The notes: generated by a model not told the origin, from the letters alone. A stretch of 64,000 nt of DNA from Typhlomys cinereus (GCA_023101885.1 JALPQD010000125.1:2628973-2692972); one strand, 5' to 3'; positions 23,422 to 36,155 are shown, counted from the stretch's first letter. Numbers and translations: made by a program.

Positions 23422-23627
23422 ATGACAAAGTTACTCACTCTGATCTTAGACTTCTTGTTCATCAGGTTTCCCGTCCTCTCATGCAGTTTGACTGATCCCA
23501 TGTGCTTTTGGAGAATAAAGGAAATTGAAGAACAGGATGAAGACAAACCCTTCGATTTTATTTTTGTACTTTCTCTGCAAAGGGAACCCCTGCTCGATGA
23601 TCAATTAGATGAAGTTCTTCATGTGCA
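23422..23627 (+). CDS. V2R exon 1: signal peptide and N-terminus
   Basis: Starts at ATG 23422; an earlier in-frame ATG at 23392 exists, but the signal peptide begins properly at the later one (TKLLTLILDFLFIRF). It is followed by the CFWRI motif typical of V2R exon 1. The donor is GT at 23628-23629 (GTAAGT). 206 bases leave phase 2. Confidence 0.85.
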
Positions 23628-26039
23628 GTAAGTGACTTTTTCATGTTTAATCCAATTTCATCATCTTGATGAATAATGCCTCACAGGTCTGTGGATGGGT
23701 CATCACTGTTTTTGTCCTGTTCTCCCCAACCATGTCATTTAGAGCCTATTCTAACTTAATCCTTTCTTTTATCTCTGGATATATGCTACTTCATGACTAA
23801 CTGAGAATAGTCTTTATTCCTTATCTTTTGTATCCTTAGCTGGAAACTGAGTGACAGCCCCTCCCATATCACAGCTTCATAAATCCCATTCTTGACTGTC
23901 ACTCCTACATGGAATCCAAACATTCCCCCACCCAAAAAAATAAAAAACCAATGTGAACCACTAGTCTGTGTCATAGTGTTCTAAGTTCTATTCTGAAAAT
24001 ATGGAACAATGAGCCCCTTTAAGAGATTCTAAGGGTTCTTCCATCAGTATGTGTTTCATAATCCATATATGCAGGAGATGTTGATATTTATGCTACATCA
24101 TATGTGTATATATATATATACATTTTTACTCTTTCCTTCAAACAATTTACTTATCATCTCCTTATACCAGTGAGGCTCCATGGGTTCTGGTGCTACAACT
24201 GATAATCAGAACAAGATCTATGTTAATGAGATTTTGATCTACCATTGTATCATGTAATTAGTATTTTAAAAAAATCTTGATTTGGGAAAGACAGGTGTGC
24301 ATGTTTGATTGTTTTTGTGATTGGGAATATTTGAGAAATAAGAGGTATGTATGTGTATTTGTTTTTGTAATTAATGATAGAAAGAAGGAGAAAGAGAAAG
24401 AATTGATCCAGATAGAGAAAGAGAAAGAAAGAGAAAAAAGAGAGGATGAATACACATGTATGTGCATCTATGAAATCAAGAGGATAATTTGCATGCATTT
24501 TTCTGAATATTGAAGTAATATTTCCAGCTTCTAAGCAGGAGCCTTAACGAGATAGCTATTTTACTAGTTTTGTCATAATGTTCTAAGTAATTGGATTTAA
24601 TATATTTTATTAATTTACATTTGATTGGGGAAATAAAGGAGACATCATGAAATGTCTGTGGAAAGTCTGAATAAAACTTTTGGAGTTTGTTTACCTCCTA
24701 TGACAATCTGGGTCCCAGGAATCTAACTCAGTGTGTCAGCTTGAGCCCAGTAGATTTTACCTATTGGTTCATCTTGCCAATCCATTCATAGAATTTTACA
24801 TTGAGTCACATGTGTAGCTATATTGGGCTACACACAATCTTCAATTTTTTCACTAACCACTCTTTAATCATGCATTTCTCTATGTAGAAGCTGGGCCTCA
24901 TTGTCAGTGACTAGAAAACTATTTTCTTATGTTGTTCCCACATACCAAAGATGAAAAGTCCCCTCTAAGTATGCTCACAGGGGATGGTAATCTCTTTTAC
25001 TGTATTTGACATTATATTACATTCATCTTACCACTTATTATCTGATGAGAAAAGAATTAAGAGAAACAAGGGATTTACCACAGGTTACAATTTTTATGCA
25101 TTATTCATGAGAATTGCAAGAAAATTTATGTGAATAACAGGAGATAAGAAAAACAAGCCACCTGAATCTCAAAAATTGCTGTGAGGTTTCCACTGTGAGA
25201 TCCAATTCTATGGGAATAGAACAGCTTCCCGCAGAGAAGTTCGATTTGCTGTCTTCTTTCCTATAGGATTATTGGCTGTCTTCCCTAGTGATCTACTTCC
25301 TTCCCTTGTTTTAGGTATTGTTCTAGTTTCCAGTAAGGGGGATGAGGTTGGATGAGTGAAAGGAAATGCACTTATACGTGGAACAGCCTGAAGTGAGGTA
25401 ACTTGTTACACTTTGGAAGCCTCAACCTCCACAGGAGTAGACAAGCCAGAGTGATCCCTGAAGTCCATAGAAGCAAAAAGACAGAAAGGGGGAAGATTGT
25501 GAGAGGGAATGGTGAAGGGAAAGCAGAGGAATGTAGAGAGTGGGGAGACAGAAGCGGAGATGAATAGTCAATATACTTGTAAAACTAGAAAAAAATTTAA
25601 AAAAAGAAAATAATTACAGTGAGATAGGAAAACTTTTTCAGTTTCCAATGTCAAAATTCTGAATCAACTCTCTCTATATTATCCATTCATGCAGATTCTG
25701 GTCCCATTCAGTGTAGGCTGAGTTTTCCTCTATCAATATGCTTACCTGCCAATGGTTTGTTGAATGCCTGAATTAAGTGAATACATTTTCCTAAATGTGA
25801 ACAATAGCTTGTTTTCAAAGGTCAATTTGTATGTGTAACTAACTGCCACAAACACCTTGAAGTTTTGGCACACTAGTTTATCCACTGTCATAGTCCTATT
25901 ACCTAAAGTGAGTGGGGATGATTTCCCATCTGAACCTGGAAAAATAATTAGCACTGTTTTCTAAAGAGATTCATGTTCAATATTAAGATGACCATGTCTG
26001 AAGCCTTTTCCTTAATGATTTTCACATTCCTCTTTTTAG
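23628..26039 (+). other. V2R intron 1
   Basis: 2.4 kb between GTAAGT and TTTTTAG. It contains a TA microsatellite (24105-24122), a purine-rich tract (24376-24445) and an old L1 3' end (25180-25612). No other gene was seen. Confidence 0.75.
25180..25612 (+). mobile_element. Old L1 3' end in V2R intron 1
   Basis: 25320-25612 has the features of an old L1 3' UTR: GAAATGCAC-type block, purine-rich tract, then GTAAAACTAGAAAAAAATTT and an A-rich tail. Its close relative lies at 33950-34420, and 25230-25345 is similar to 33990-34080, so the two places may share a duplication history. Confidence 0.55.
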
Positions 26040-26334
26040 GTTGCCAAGGAAGAACTACCAAACTGCCATGGCATTAGTTTTGGCCATCAATGAGATCAAC
26101 AGGAATCCCCATCTTTTACCCAACATGTCTATAACATTTCATTTCTTAATTGAGAGTTTGATAGATGAAATGACAAATTTACATGATGCTATGAATGATT
26201 TTGCCAGAACAGGAAACGCTCTGCCTAATTACAATTGTAAGAGATGGGAGGATATCACATTTACACTTACTGGACCAAACTGGTTCACCTCAGTTAAATT
26301 TGCACCATACTATCAGATCCACCATTTACCACAG
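26040..26334 (+). CDS. V2R exon 2: ligand-binding domain
   Basis: Acceptor AG at 26038-26039, donor GT at 26335-26336. It encodes the NYQTAMALVLAINEIN block that is characteristic of the start of the Venus-flytrap lobe, and is uninterrupted. 295 bases continue the frame from exon 1. Confidence 0.9.
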
Positions 26335-26989
26335 GTGAGTTTTTGTAAAATGAGTAGAGTTCATTAAGGATAGGCAGGTGAATGTGACTTCATTATATGA
26401 GTGTCTATTTTAAAGATAAAAGGGTTAACCATTAGTCAGACTTTGTAATTCTTAGTCTTAACTGTTGCTTTGAGAGAGGATTCAAAGTACAACAACTTAA
26501 GGGAGAATGGGATATTTATTTGGCATAAGTCCAGAGGGGAAAAACAGTTTTTCCTAGTGGAGGTGACATAGTGTCTCTTCAAAGTCTTCTGTTCTATTCC
26601 TTTTATCTGGTCTGATACTGGGAGATTCCAAGCAGATCTAGGGCTTGTCTTTGTATTGTAAATATATTGATCTGGATAATCTCTTCAATAGTCAATGCCA
26701 AGAATGGTCAAGTTGACACCCAGGATTAACTATCACAAACTCCTACCATACTTCCTTGATTGAAGTAGAAGAGAGGGTCTTGAGAATCCAACAATGTTTT
26801 TTTTTTTCTGAATGCTCTCAGCTACAGTGACAATTTCATACCAAAAGTCACAATATGAAACTCAAGTGTAATCATGGGGTACAATGATAATACTCATATT
26901 TCTAATTCATATTTAAAATAGGTCAGATATAAGGATGAGATGAATGAATCTTCTTCCTTATGTTACTTGTCACATTCTCTGTCTTCTAG

Positions 26990-27793
26990 CTGACTTTTGG
27001 GTCATTTCATCCTATCTTCAATAACCATGAACGATTTCCTCATCTGTATCAGATAGCTCCCAAATATTTATATTTGGCCCATGCAATGGTCTCATTGATG
27101 CTTCATTTCAGCTGGACATGGGTGGGGTTGGTCATCTTAGATGATGACCAAGGAATGGAATTTCTTTCAGACTTGAAAGGGCAGATGCAAAGATATGAAG
27201 TTTGTTTAGCCTTTGTTAATGTAATTCCGGTGAACATGGATATATATGGGAAAGATATTGATATGTATTATAATAGAATCATGACATCATCAGCTAATGT
27301 AGTTATCATGTATGGGGACATATACTCTACCTTGGGTGTCAGTATTGTGAGATGGAAAAAGTTAGGCATCCGTGGAATCTGGATCACCACATCAGAATGG
27401 GATGTGACAACAGAGAATGATTCCACTCTTGACTTATTCCATGGATCTATCACTTTTTCAAACCATCGAAATGAGATTTCAAGCTTTATAAATTTTTTTC
27501 AGACAGTCAAACCTTCTAAAAACCTAGTCAACTATTCACTTGGTAGACTTGGTTGGATACATTTTAATTGTTCCACCACAGAGTCAAACTGTAAAACATT
27601 CAAAAATTGTTTGTCTACCACTTTTTCGGACTGGCCATCATTTCAGAGTGTTGAAATGTCCATGAGTGATGAGAGTTATAATCTGTATAATGCTGTGTAT
27701 GCTGTGGCCCATGTCCTCCACCAGATGCATCTTCAACAGACAGATAAGCAGCAAGTCATAAATGGAAAAGGACCAGTTTTCTCCTTCAGACAG
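26990..27793 (+). CDS. V2R exon 3: ligand-binding domain core
   Basis: Acceptor AG at 26988-26989, donor GT at 27794-27795. 804 bases, 268 codons, uninterrupted. It carries the TWVGLVILDDDQG block, the WITTSEWD block and the SYNLYNAVYAVAH block, all standard for V2R exon 3. Confidence 0.92.
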
Positions 27794-28539
27794 GTAAAAT
27801 GGTTTTCTGGGACAGTAAACAATGTCAACATAAAATCCGAAGGGGACGCTCTTGATATGTCCTAAAGTGTATAGACACATGTTATACAGATATGAAATGA
27901 GATTTATGCTTTTAAGATTTTTCTAGACATGCAAGGACATCTATACATTTTTCACTGACTAAGTGGCAAATCTACTTATGGGGTGGCATTATGAGCAACA
28001 TGTTAATGGAAAGAGAGGCAATATTTTCATGGAATGTCAATGATATTTTTAAGCACAAACATCAAATTTCTACCCAATTTATATTTTCAACATATGAGCC
28101 CTAAATTCACAAACTCCCTAAATGAGAAGAAGATAATTTTGCCTGAAGGTCCAAAAACATTACATAGCAATCAACTAGTATTCAGCATAAATTATGTCAA
28201 GTAATTCCACAAATCTTTAGCTACAGCTGATTTCATTTGTTAGTTTATGCTCTAGGAAAAATTGAATAGGAAGCAGGGGTTGCTATTATTTTTTCATCAG
28301 ATGTGTTTGGACAGTTTTCCTGTACAAACTGACATTTGCAATGCATAATAATTTTATAACTGTCTACATGCTTTCACTACTGCATGCCATTTCTTGTCTC
28401 TAATCATTTTACATTTTTGAAAGTAAGGATTAATTCTCAACACACTGCAGGAATGGAGCCTGGGCCAGTAGAAAAGCAGTGAAGTGGATGACAATGGCCA
28501 GTCATAATGCAGATTACTGGCAACCAGGCAATGCTCTAC

Positions 28540-29075
28540 CACCACCAGGCCATCCTAATCTCTCCCCATCCTAATCTTAGGGAACCTGTCAGAAGAGGTT
28601 ATAAGATTTTCAGAACCTAAGGATGTGAAGGTCCACTGTTGAACAAGACATTCCATTCCAGGCAAAGATGCTGCGTACATGAACTTACAGCAATGAGACT
28701 TGTCCTTACCACACCTGCATAGTGAATGAAATACCAACATTCCCCCACAGACTATGAGGAACTAAAGAGTGATAAGAACACACAGGGGACTAAAGCTTGA
28801 TGAGGGAAGGGAAATGCCCCTATCAATGTGGTTTCCTAAAATGGGGCAAGGTGATTATCCACAGAGGCCTGAACCCCCACAAGAGGAAACAAGCCAGAGG
28901 GAACCCTGGGTTCCATAGAAGTGGCCATGTAGGAAGGTGGGAGGAAGTGCAATGATTTAATGAGGGGAAGAGGGAGGTTAATGGGAAGGAGTGTGGATGG
29001 AGGGAAGCAGGGTTTAGTACTCGACATGTTTGTAAAAATAAAAAATGAAAAAATAAAATGAAAAAAAATAAAAAT
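28540..29075 (+). mobile_element. Old L1 3' UTR in V2R intron 3
   Basis: 28548-28640 resembles the CTAATCTCTCCCCATCCTGA and following block of the L1 3' UTR. A purine-rich stretch follows at 28915-29020 and then an A-rich tail to about 29075. Strongly diverged, hence old. It ends 75 bases before exon 4. Confidence 0.65.
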
Positions 29076-29150
29076 GTGACCTGGTGCACGCTTAACCTAT
29101 TTGTCTTAATATGGAGCTCCATGTCATAGTAAAAGAGACATCTCTTTTAG

Positions 29151-29378
29151 TTGAATCACTTTCTGAGGACCATTCAGTTTACTAATCCATTTGGAGACAC
29201 CATCAGCATGAACCACAAGGGAAACCTGGACACCAAATATGACATCTTCAGCATCTGGCATTTTGTACATGGCCTTGAACTGAAAGTGAAAATAGGACAG
29301 TTCTCTATGCTATTTCCACACGGAGGACAGGTGTCTTTGTTTGGAGATATGATGGAGTTGGCCACAGGAAGCAGAAAG
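29151..29378 (+). CDS. V2R exon 4: end of ligand-binding domain
   Basis: Acceptor AG at 29149-29150, donor GT at 29379-29380. 228 bases, 76 codons, uninterrupted. The RTIQFTNPFGDTISMN block and the KYDIFSIWHF block match the homologous exon at 52823. Confidence 0.9.
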
Positions 29379-29712
29379 GTGGGTGGAGACCAGGTGTGAC
29401 CTTTTACTCTGATCATAGATAATTGAATATTTGTGATTGAGTATGTACTTTCTCATTTATTAAAGTGTCATACAGAGTTGATGAAAAACTTACTTATGAT
29501 TTTCTCTGTGCTGTTGCATTAGAAATGATTCAACACATCTTCAGATATTGCTTAGTTATTTTTATAAAGATCACAACATCTTAGGAATAAAGGAGAGCAT
29601 AGCCATTTAAAAATGTTGGTATATGAAAATATATGTAATAAAAATAAAATTAACATGGTTTGCTAGAGTATATATTACTCTACCTACTACCAACACACAT
29701 GACTGTCCTCAG

Positions 29713-29836
29713 ATTCCTGCCTCCATATGCAGTCTGACTTGCTTTCCTGGGTTCAGGAAGTCACCTCAGGAGGGAAAACCAGCCTGTTGCTTTGACTGCA
29801 TTCCCTGTCCAGAAAATGAAATTTCCAATGGGACAG
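29713..29836 (+). CDS. V2R exon 5: cysteine-rich linker
   Basis: Acceptor AG at 29711-29712, donor GT at 29837-29838. 124 bases. It encodes the CSLTCFPGFRKSPQEGKPAC block and the CIPCPENEISN block, the cysteine-rich region between ligand domain and helices. Confidence 0.92.
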
Positions 29837-30658
29837 GTAAGCGTATGTCTGAAAAAGAAATTCTTTAAGTGTTTTACGTTTTTGCAATAAAAGTAAAGTG
29901 TGGAAGGTATTTAAAGCAACTGCTCAGCTAAAATTATTCCTGTATTGCTAACTAGCTTGTGTTAGATCTAGGGCCATAGGCATATTAGGTAAATATTCTA
30001 GTCCCGAGTACAATCTCCAGACAATCCTAGTTTTTCCTGTTTATCTGTTTGGATCATCAGTTCTCCATAAAATAACACTCCTCTTCTTGAAAGCTTTAAT
30101 TTGACATATTATAAAGACATTTCACAGATATTTTCCTCCAGAAAAGTAAATTTGTATCTGAGAACATAAGAAATTATATTCCTATGTCATGTCCCCTTGG
30201 AGATATGATGCCAGATTTTCAGCTACTGTGTATGTTACAGACGCTTTTGCTTTTTTGTCAATCTGAAACTGTGAGGTACTTATAAAGTGTTTGGTTCCTG
30301 AAGCAGCATAAAGATGAAAGTAGTACAAGCTTCTATACCTGACAATGGCAAATGTAGAAAATATTATTAAGAAACAGAATGCATATAAATCTCTGATTCT
30401 TTTATGATACAATATAGGATAATTAGAACATGATACAGGAACAAAATAAAGAAACAATGGCTTTACTATTTAACTGAAAGATGACAAATTCTTTTATTGG
30501 GATAATTCCAATGGGAAAGTGATTATTTTTTAAAAAATGTACACATTGTCAAATATGCTTAGTTTGTCAAAGACTGTTCAATGCACTTCTATAAGATGTG
30601 CTATGAGTGACAGAAATATGCTAATGATGAACATAAGGCACTTTGTTTTCTGTACCAG

Positions 30659-31580
30659 GTGTGGATCAGTGTGTGAAGTGTCCAGATGATCACTATGCCA
30701 ATACAGAGAGAAATTATTGCCTACCAAAGACTATGTCCTTTCTGGCTTATGAAGATCCTCTGGGGATGGCTCTGGCTTGCGTGGCCCTGGGCTTCTCCAC
30801 ATTCACAGCACTTGTCCTTGGGATCTTTATAAAGCACCATGACACTCCCATTGTGAAGTCCAATAACCACACTCTCAGCTGCATCCTTCTCATCTCTCTT
30901 ATCTTTTGTTTCCTCTGCTCCTTGCTCTTCATTGGATATCCCAACACTACTACTTGCCTTTTGCAGCAGATCACATTTGGAGTTGTATTTACTCTGGCTG
31001 TGTCCACAGTCTTGGCCAAAACAATCACTGTTGTTTTGGCTTTTAAGCTCACTGTTCCAGGAAGAAGAATAAGGTGGTTGCTGTTTTCAGGTGCACCTAA
31101 TTTCATCATTCCCATCTGCACTTGATCCAAATCATTCTCTGTGGAGTCTGGCTGGGAACATCTCCTCCCTTTATTGACACAGATATACATTCTCAACATA
31201 GCCACATCATCATAATGTGCAACAAGGGCTCAGTCACAGCCTTTTACTGTGTTCTGGGATACCTGGTTTCTCTGGCCCTGGGCACATTCACGGTGGCTTT
31301 CTTGGCCAGAAATCTGCCTGACACCTTCAATGAAGCCAAATTCCTGACCTTCAGTATGCTGGTGTTCTGTGCTGTATGGGTCACTTTTCTGCCTGTCTAC
31401 CACAGCACTAAGGGGAAGGCCATGATTGCTGTAGAGGTCTTTTCCATCTTGGCCTCCAGTTCTGGCCTCCTAGGCTGCATCTTTGTCCCCAAATGCTACC
31501 TCATTTTGTTAAAGCCACAAAGAAACTCTCTTCAAAGTTTCAGAGATAAAACACATTCTAAAATCCATGTCATTTCTTGA
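30659..31580 (+). pseudogene. V2R exon 6: seven-helix domain, frameshifted
   Basis: Acceptor AG at 30657-30658. The frame is open from 30659 to a TGA at 31123-31125, and again from 31122 to the stop at 31578-31580. Comparing the two frames shows one missing base in the codon after Cys at 31117-31119, in the middle of helix 4. Helices 1 to 3 lie before and 5 to 7 after. All other positions, including [24 protein letters not shown] and [12 protein letters not shown], are those of a working V2R. Confidence 0.92.
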
Positions 31581-31589
31581 TCTTGCATT

Positions 31590-32587
31590 TATGTGATTAT
31601 AAGTACTTAGTACTTTCAAGGTACAGTGTACACTGTCATCATCAAATGCTATTCTAAAACAAGTGATTTTTATTCACTGACTAGTTCATCCCTGTATTTT
31701 TCTCTGATAATGATTGTGCAGCAAAATTCCAAGAATGTTACCATTCTATGTATAACTCTTGTGGAAGAGAACACTGCTCAGTGATTTCTTGTGTACTATA
31801 TTTCTGGCACACAACTGGCATGCCATTATTAGAGGATAGGGTGTGCTACCAGGTACAATCATCTTAATGTTCTGAGCCTGGGTGTCTAAAAACTTACTGC
31901 AGAGAGAGTGCTACTATTTATAGCCAGCATGCTTTGAGAATTCTCAACATCTATCTTCCAGCTCAAGTGCTGAAGTCTTAGTCTTATGCATCACCCAGAA
32001 TGGAGAGACAGGGTTGATATAAAGTGAAGAGGAGAGTTAGATTATAACATTAAAAATATTTTTATTAATTTTAATACCTGTGGCCTTGGGATTTAAAGTT
32101 CAGTTCCCCTGTTTGAGTACCAAGGGCTTTAACTTCTGAACCTCTAAGAAGCTTTACTACACTGATTAAATCCTCAGAGGTGTGGTGCTTGCATTAAAAA
32201 TATCGGTTTTTGCATTGTGAAACATGCCAAGGAATAACATATCAGTAATGAGTACCCTGTACTTTCTGATACCTTCTAGTAATCAAGTAAGAAGGGATAA
32301 AATATGGCATGTGAACTTGTAGGAATAAACTGTGATTGTGGGATGAAATACATTGCTTTTGAATTTGATGCTATTGAATGTGGGCATAACATGATATAGT
32401 TTGGAAGTAACTATTGGACAAATTCTTAGGAATTAGGAATTTCAAATGGAATAATATTTATTAAAATTTTTATATATCATCAAAACAAAAAGTTTGTCAT
32501 AGAGTGTGAAATGTACTTTTGTAATATATACAGTAATTAGACAAAAGTGCCAAAGGCGAACTGACAACACTTTGCATTATGTACCAG
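31590..32587. other. Spacer between V2R exon 6 copies
   Basis: AT-rich. The last 110 bases (32480-32587) resemble the end of intron 5 before exon 6 of the gene at 30659 (acceptor-type GTACCAG at 32582-32587). No gene seen in the rest. Confidence 0.5.
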
Positions 32588-33480
32588 GTATATATTGCTG
32601 TGAAGTATCTAGATGATCACTATGCAAATGCAGAAAGAAAGTGCTACCTTGAGAAGATCAAGTCCCTTTTGGCTTATGAAGACCCTATGTTGATGGATCT
32701 GGCCTTCTTGGCCCTGGGGTTCTCTGCACTTACAATTCTTGTATTTGGCTTCTTGGGTACACCAAGGCACTCTTATTGTGAACACTGCACTTTCTACTAC
32801 ATCCTTCTCAATGCCTCACCTTTTTTTTCTCTCTGCTCCTTGTTCCTCGTTGAACATCCCAGCAAAGTTCCCTGCTTTTAATAGCACACAACATTTGGAG
32901 TTGTGTTGACTGTATCTGTGTCCACTGTGTTAGTCAAAACAATTACTGAGTGAAGGCTTTCAAGCTCACGTCTCCTCGAATATGGATGAAATGTCTTTTT
33001 GTATCAGGATCACCTGACTTTATTGTTAGTCTGAATTATAATTCAATTCATGCTTTGTGGAGTCTGGATGAGTATATATTCTCCAATTATTGACAGAGAG
33101 GCACACTCTGAACATGTCCATGTTCAGAAGAGCTCAGTTGATGCCTTCTATTGTGTACAGGGGTACCTTAGCTCTCTGACCGTTTGGAACTTCATTGTGA
33201 CATTCTTGGCCAGGAACCATCCTGACCCTTTTAAAGAAACCATCTTCCTGACCCTCTGCATGCTGGTGTTCTGCAGTATGTGGATCTCCTTCTCCCTATG
33301 TACACAACACCAAGGGGAAGGTCATGGAGTCCATGCAGGGCTTCTCCATCTTTGAACCCTGTGCAGGACATCTAGGTTGCATCTTTTCCTTTAAGTACTA
33401 CATTAGTAAGACTAGATAGAAAGTCACTTCATAAAAGAGCCCAAAGAGCCTTCAGGTATCATGTTAGAAGGGAGAATTTT
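32588..33480 (+). pseudogene. Second V2R last exon, decayed
   Basis: Starts after AG 32586-32587 and lines up over its length with exon 6 at 30659-31580: the DDHYANAERK block, FLAYEDP-like, FLARNHPDPFKE and [15 protein letters not shown] blocks are recognisable. In-frame stops appear near 32879 and further frameshifts near 32950, 33050 and 33300. No upstream exons 1-5 lie nearby. It is a tandem duplicate of the last exon or the remains of a neighbouring receptor gene. Confidence 0.87.
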
Positions 33481-33949
33481 GTGGTAAATGCTAAAGTAGA
33501 GGGGAAAAACTCACAGAGGAATGACTGGTAGTAAGATACATTCAGACATAAACATCCCATATTCTTTTTATATCAAAAGACCTTTTTCAAAATAACCAGT
33601 AACAATAATCATAACCCTATGTTGGCAATAGCAGAGAGAGGAAGAAAAGGCAAAATTTGGATGTCCTACCTGGAACCCAAAAGTAATTAAACAATCTTCC
33701 AAATACCAAGTTTGTGGTGACTCCTCATCTTGTTGCCAATGGTTTCAAATCCCAGAAACAACAGAGACCTTTGCCATTGCTCTTGTTTGCCCCAAAGAAA
33801 TGGAGATTAGGGTCTTATTACTGCAGATGCAATACATATTGATCATAAGACACAGGTTAAAAAAATCTGGAAATCTGGAAATGATGAACATTCAACATTC
33901 ATAGTACTGGAAAGTGCAATGGAAGCTACTGTGAGAGAAAATTCAATCA
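33481..33949. other. No gene or recognisable element
   Basis: AT-rich, no open frame and no repeat I recognise. Confidence 0.4.
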
Positions 33950-34420
33950 AAAGTCTAATTACTGTGAGTCCCCATTTTAGGCGTATATAAAAGCTGTCTT
34001 ACTACCTATAGGTTTATTGGCTGTCTTCCCTACTGGTATAGTTCTTTCCCTTTTTCTCAAGTTCTTGCTCTGGTTTACAGTAATAGGGATGGATACCATT
34101 CTGATAAGTGGGTCTTGCGTCCAATCAGAAAGCTGTAGGTTGTTTTCTTGGTGCTCATGGGTCTAAATCTGCGTGAGTAAAGGGAAATGCACATATCAAT
34201 AGGACAACCTGAAGAGAGGTAACTTTTTATACTGTTGAGGCCTATGCCCACAATATAGACAAGCCAGAGTGAACCCTGAAGTTTGTAGAAGTATACAGGC
34301 AATAGGATGGTGGAAGAAATGGGAAATAAAGAGAGGGTAGGGGGAGGGGAAGGAGGAAACTATAATGAATACTTAATAGGATTGCAAAAGTATAATAAAT
34401 AAATAAAAATGGGAAAAATA
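33950..34420 (+). mobile_element. Old L1 3' end, relative of 25180-25612
   Basis: The GGAAATGCACATATCAATAG block, a purine-rich tract at 34330-34365 and an A/T-rich tail (AATAAATAAATAAAAATGGG) are those of an old L1 3' UTR. 33990-34080 shares further sequence with 25230-25345. Confidence 0.6.
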
Positions 34421-35640
34421 TAATCAGTGTCTCAAAGTTCCATGCTTCAATAACAATCACTCTGGCAAGAGGGAATCATCAGTGCAATAGTGGCATAAGT
34501 GTTCAGAGGACAAACAACAGTCTTTTGCACATATTTAATGTCCACTTTTAAGGAGGAACACATTCCTTGATATATAAACCAGAACAAATACCTGTGAAAG
34601 AAGAGGATGTTGACTGTGGGTGGGTGGAGGTGTCCAGTCTGTTAAGGTTTCACTCTAAAGACTCTGTATCCAAAGACCTTTTAAACATTTGTTATAACCA
34701 CAGATGTTAGGAGCACTCAATATGTAACCTAAACTTTTATTTGACAATGGACAATGTTTATTATAAGGAGAAGTCTGAATTTAAAAATATCAATCACTTT
34801 GAATGATGACAGCAAATATTTTGATTTTGATCTTGGATTTACAATGTGCTTTGAGGATGTAACAATTATAGGATAAGACATGCTAAAGTACAGGGAGATG
34901 TTACTCAACCATCTATCTTCCAAAGATGGGAATTCAGCAACAGATCTAATTAAAGAAGCTCCAGCTTGATGAATCAATGAGATTGCAGCAGTTACTGACA
35001 GTATTAGGAGTTCGGGCTACTTAAAGAAACAGGTATAACTCAAAGGCCACTACATAACCCAAAATCCCACCCCAGACAAAGTGAGAATCCACCCCAGACA
35101 AACTGAGAATCAGAAATTCCAATCCTGGAACAATCTGCTGTATGATTTTGTCCTTTAAGGATCTCCTCCAGGCTTCTGGATTGCTCAGTGTCTCTTCCAG
35201 ATTTTAGGCCTGCTCTGTTTCTCCTTCAGCATCCTTGGATATGAGAGAGTATTATCCACCCCACCAGTTGTTTACTACTTTATCTCCACTGGAGATCAAC
35301 CAATCCTTTGCCCATCTTATTAGTTTCACTAATCTCCTGAATCTGGGACATTGTTTGCTTGCTAAACCTCCTTCCAGGATGGAACATTTCAAATTACTAT
35401 AGAAAAGTTTTTTATAAGGCCCAAAATCAAAGATTGCATTAAGCTATGCACAGAGGAAAAATGCCATACAATAGTCAACAAGAGGAAAAAATACTTCATA
35501 TTATCACTACTGAACAGATGAAAGTAAAACCAGTTGTAAATCTGTGGTATCAACTTCACAATTTTCAGATGAACATTTAGGAGCATGTGTGAGGAAATAT
35601 TTAGCTTTATGTAACTCAGATAGAACCTGCAGAACTTTAC
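34421..35640. other. No gene or recognisable element
   Basis: Unique-looking AT-rich sequence. There is a short tandem block near 35070-35115 in which AGAATCCACCCCAGACAAA repeats. No gene was found. Confidence 0.45.
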
Positions 35641-35649
35641 CTAATTCAA

Positions 35650-35925
35650 GTGTGAAAAGTTAGACATATGGCTCAGAGATTAAGATTCTGCTTCCCAAGC
35701 AGAAGATCCTGGGTTTTGATCCCATGTCCCTGGACAAAACAAATGGATGGTGGCAGCCAACAATTGTGGCTCCCATGGGCAGTGCCTGGAAAATACCAAA
35801 ATAAAGCAAAAAAGGAGGTAGAAGCAATCCAGGATGATTTCTCCAGGATGACTCCAGAAGTCACCCTTGGTCCTCCACTTGGACACACACACACACACAC
35901 AAACACACAAATACACTGAGCAAAG
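35650..35925 (+). mobile_element. tRNA-derived SINE with (CA)n tail
   Basis: A tRNA-like head (GGCTCAGAGATTAAG near 35669, B-box-like TTTTGATCCCATG near 35714) is followed by a non-tRNA body and a CA microsatellite at 35884-35911. Same head type as the SINE at 378, but a different, more diverged body. It is old; TSDs are not obvious. Confidence 0.65.
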
Positions 35926-36078
35926 AAAGAAAAATAACCAAACAAAGAAACAAACATATATATATATATATATAAATTGGGAAGAACTAACCAATACTAA
36001 ATACAAAAGCAGGATTATTTTGAAGGTGTATGGTTGGGAAAGTGATAAAACATGACCCTCAAAAATTGGAAAATAAGG

Positions 36079-36155
36079 GGTTGGGGATTTAGCTCAGTGG
36101 TAGACCACTTGCCTAGCAAGCACAAGGCCCTGGGTTCAGATCCTAGCACCAAAAA
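36079..36155 (+). mobile_element. ID element
   Basis: GGTTGGGGATTTAGCTCAG near 36079 followed by the B-box-like block GGGTTCAGATCCTAGC and an A-run. This is the rodent ID (BC1-type) SINE head. It supports a rodent host. Confidence 0.9.

Larger units (their letters stand above)
23422..31580 (+). pseudogene. Vmn2r: Vomeronasal type-2 receptor, six exons, one frameshift
   Basis: A family-C GPCR for pheromone-type ligands on vomeronasal neurons. Six exons with canonical GT-AG sites add up to about 860 codons: exon 1 23422-23627, exon 2 26040-26334, exon 3 26990-27793, exon 4 29151-29378, exon 5 29713-29836, exon 6 30659-31580. Phases fit at every junction. Exon sizes are the typical V2R ones (about 206, 295, 804, 228, 124 and 920). 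Exons 1-4 code for the Venus-flytrap ligand domain, exon 5 and the start of 6 for the cysteine-rich linker, exon 6 for seven helices. The only defect is one missing base near 31120-31122, in helix 4. It is either a very recent pseudogene or a sequencing error. Confidence 0.9.

Noticed and set aside
24250..24513. Frames of 69-82 codons on both strands in V2R intron 1
   Set aside because: Low-complexity purine-rich tract; the Lys/Glu- and Ser/Phe-rich products are typical of simple repeats.
35881..35911. CA repeat as a CRISPR or satellite array
   Set aside because: It is a simple dinucleotide microsatellite at the end of a SINE.
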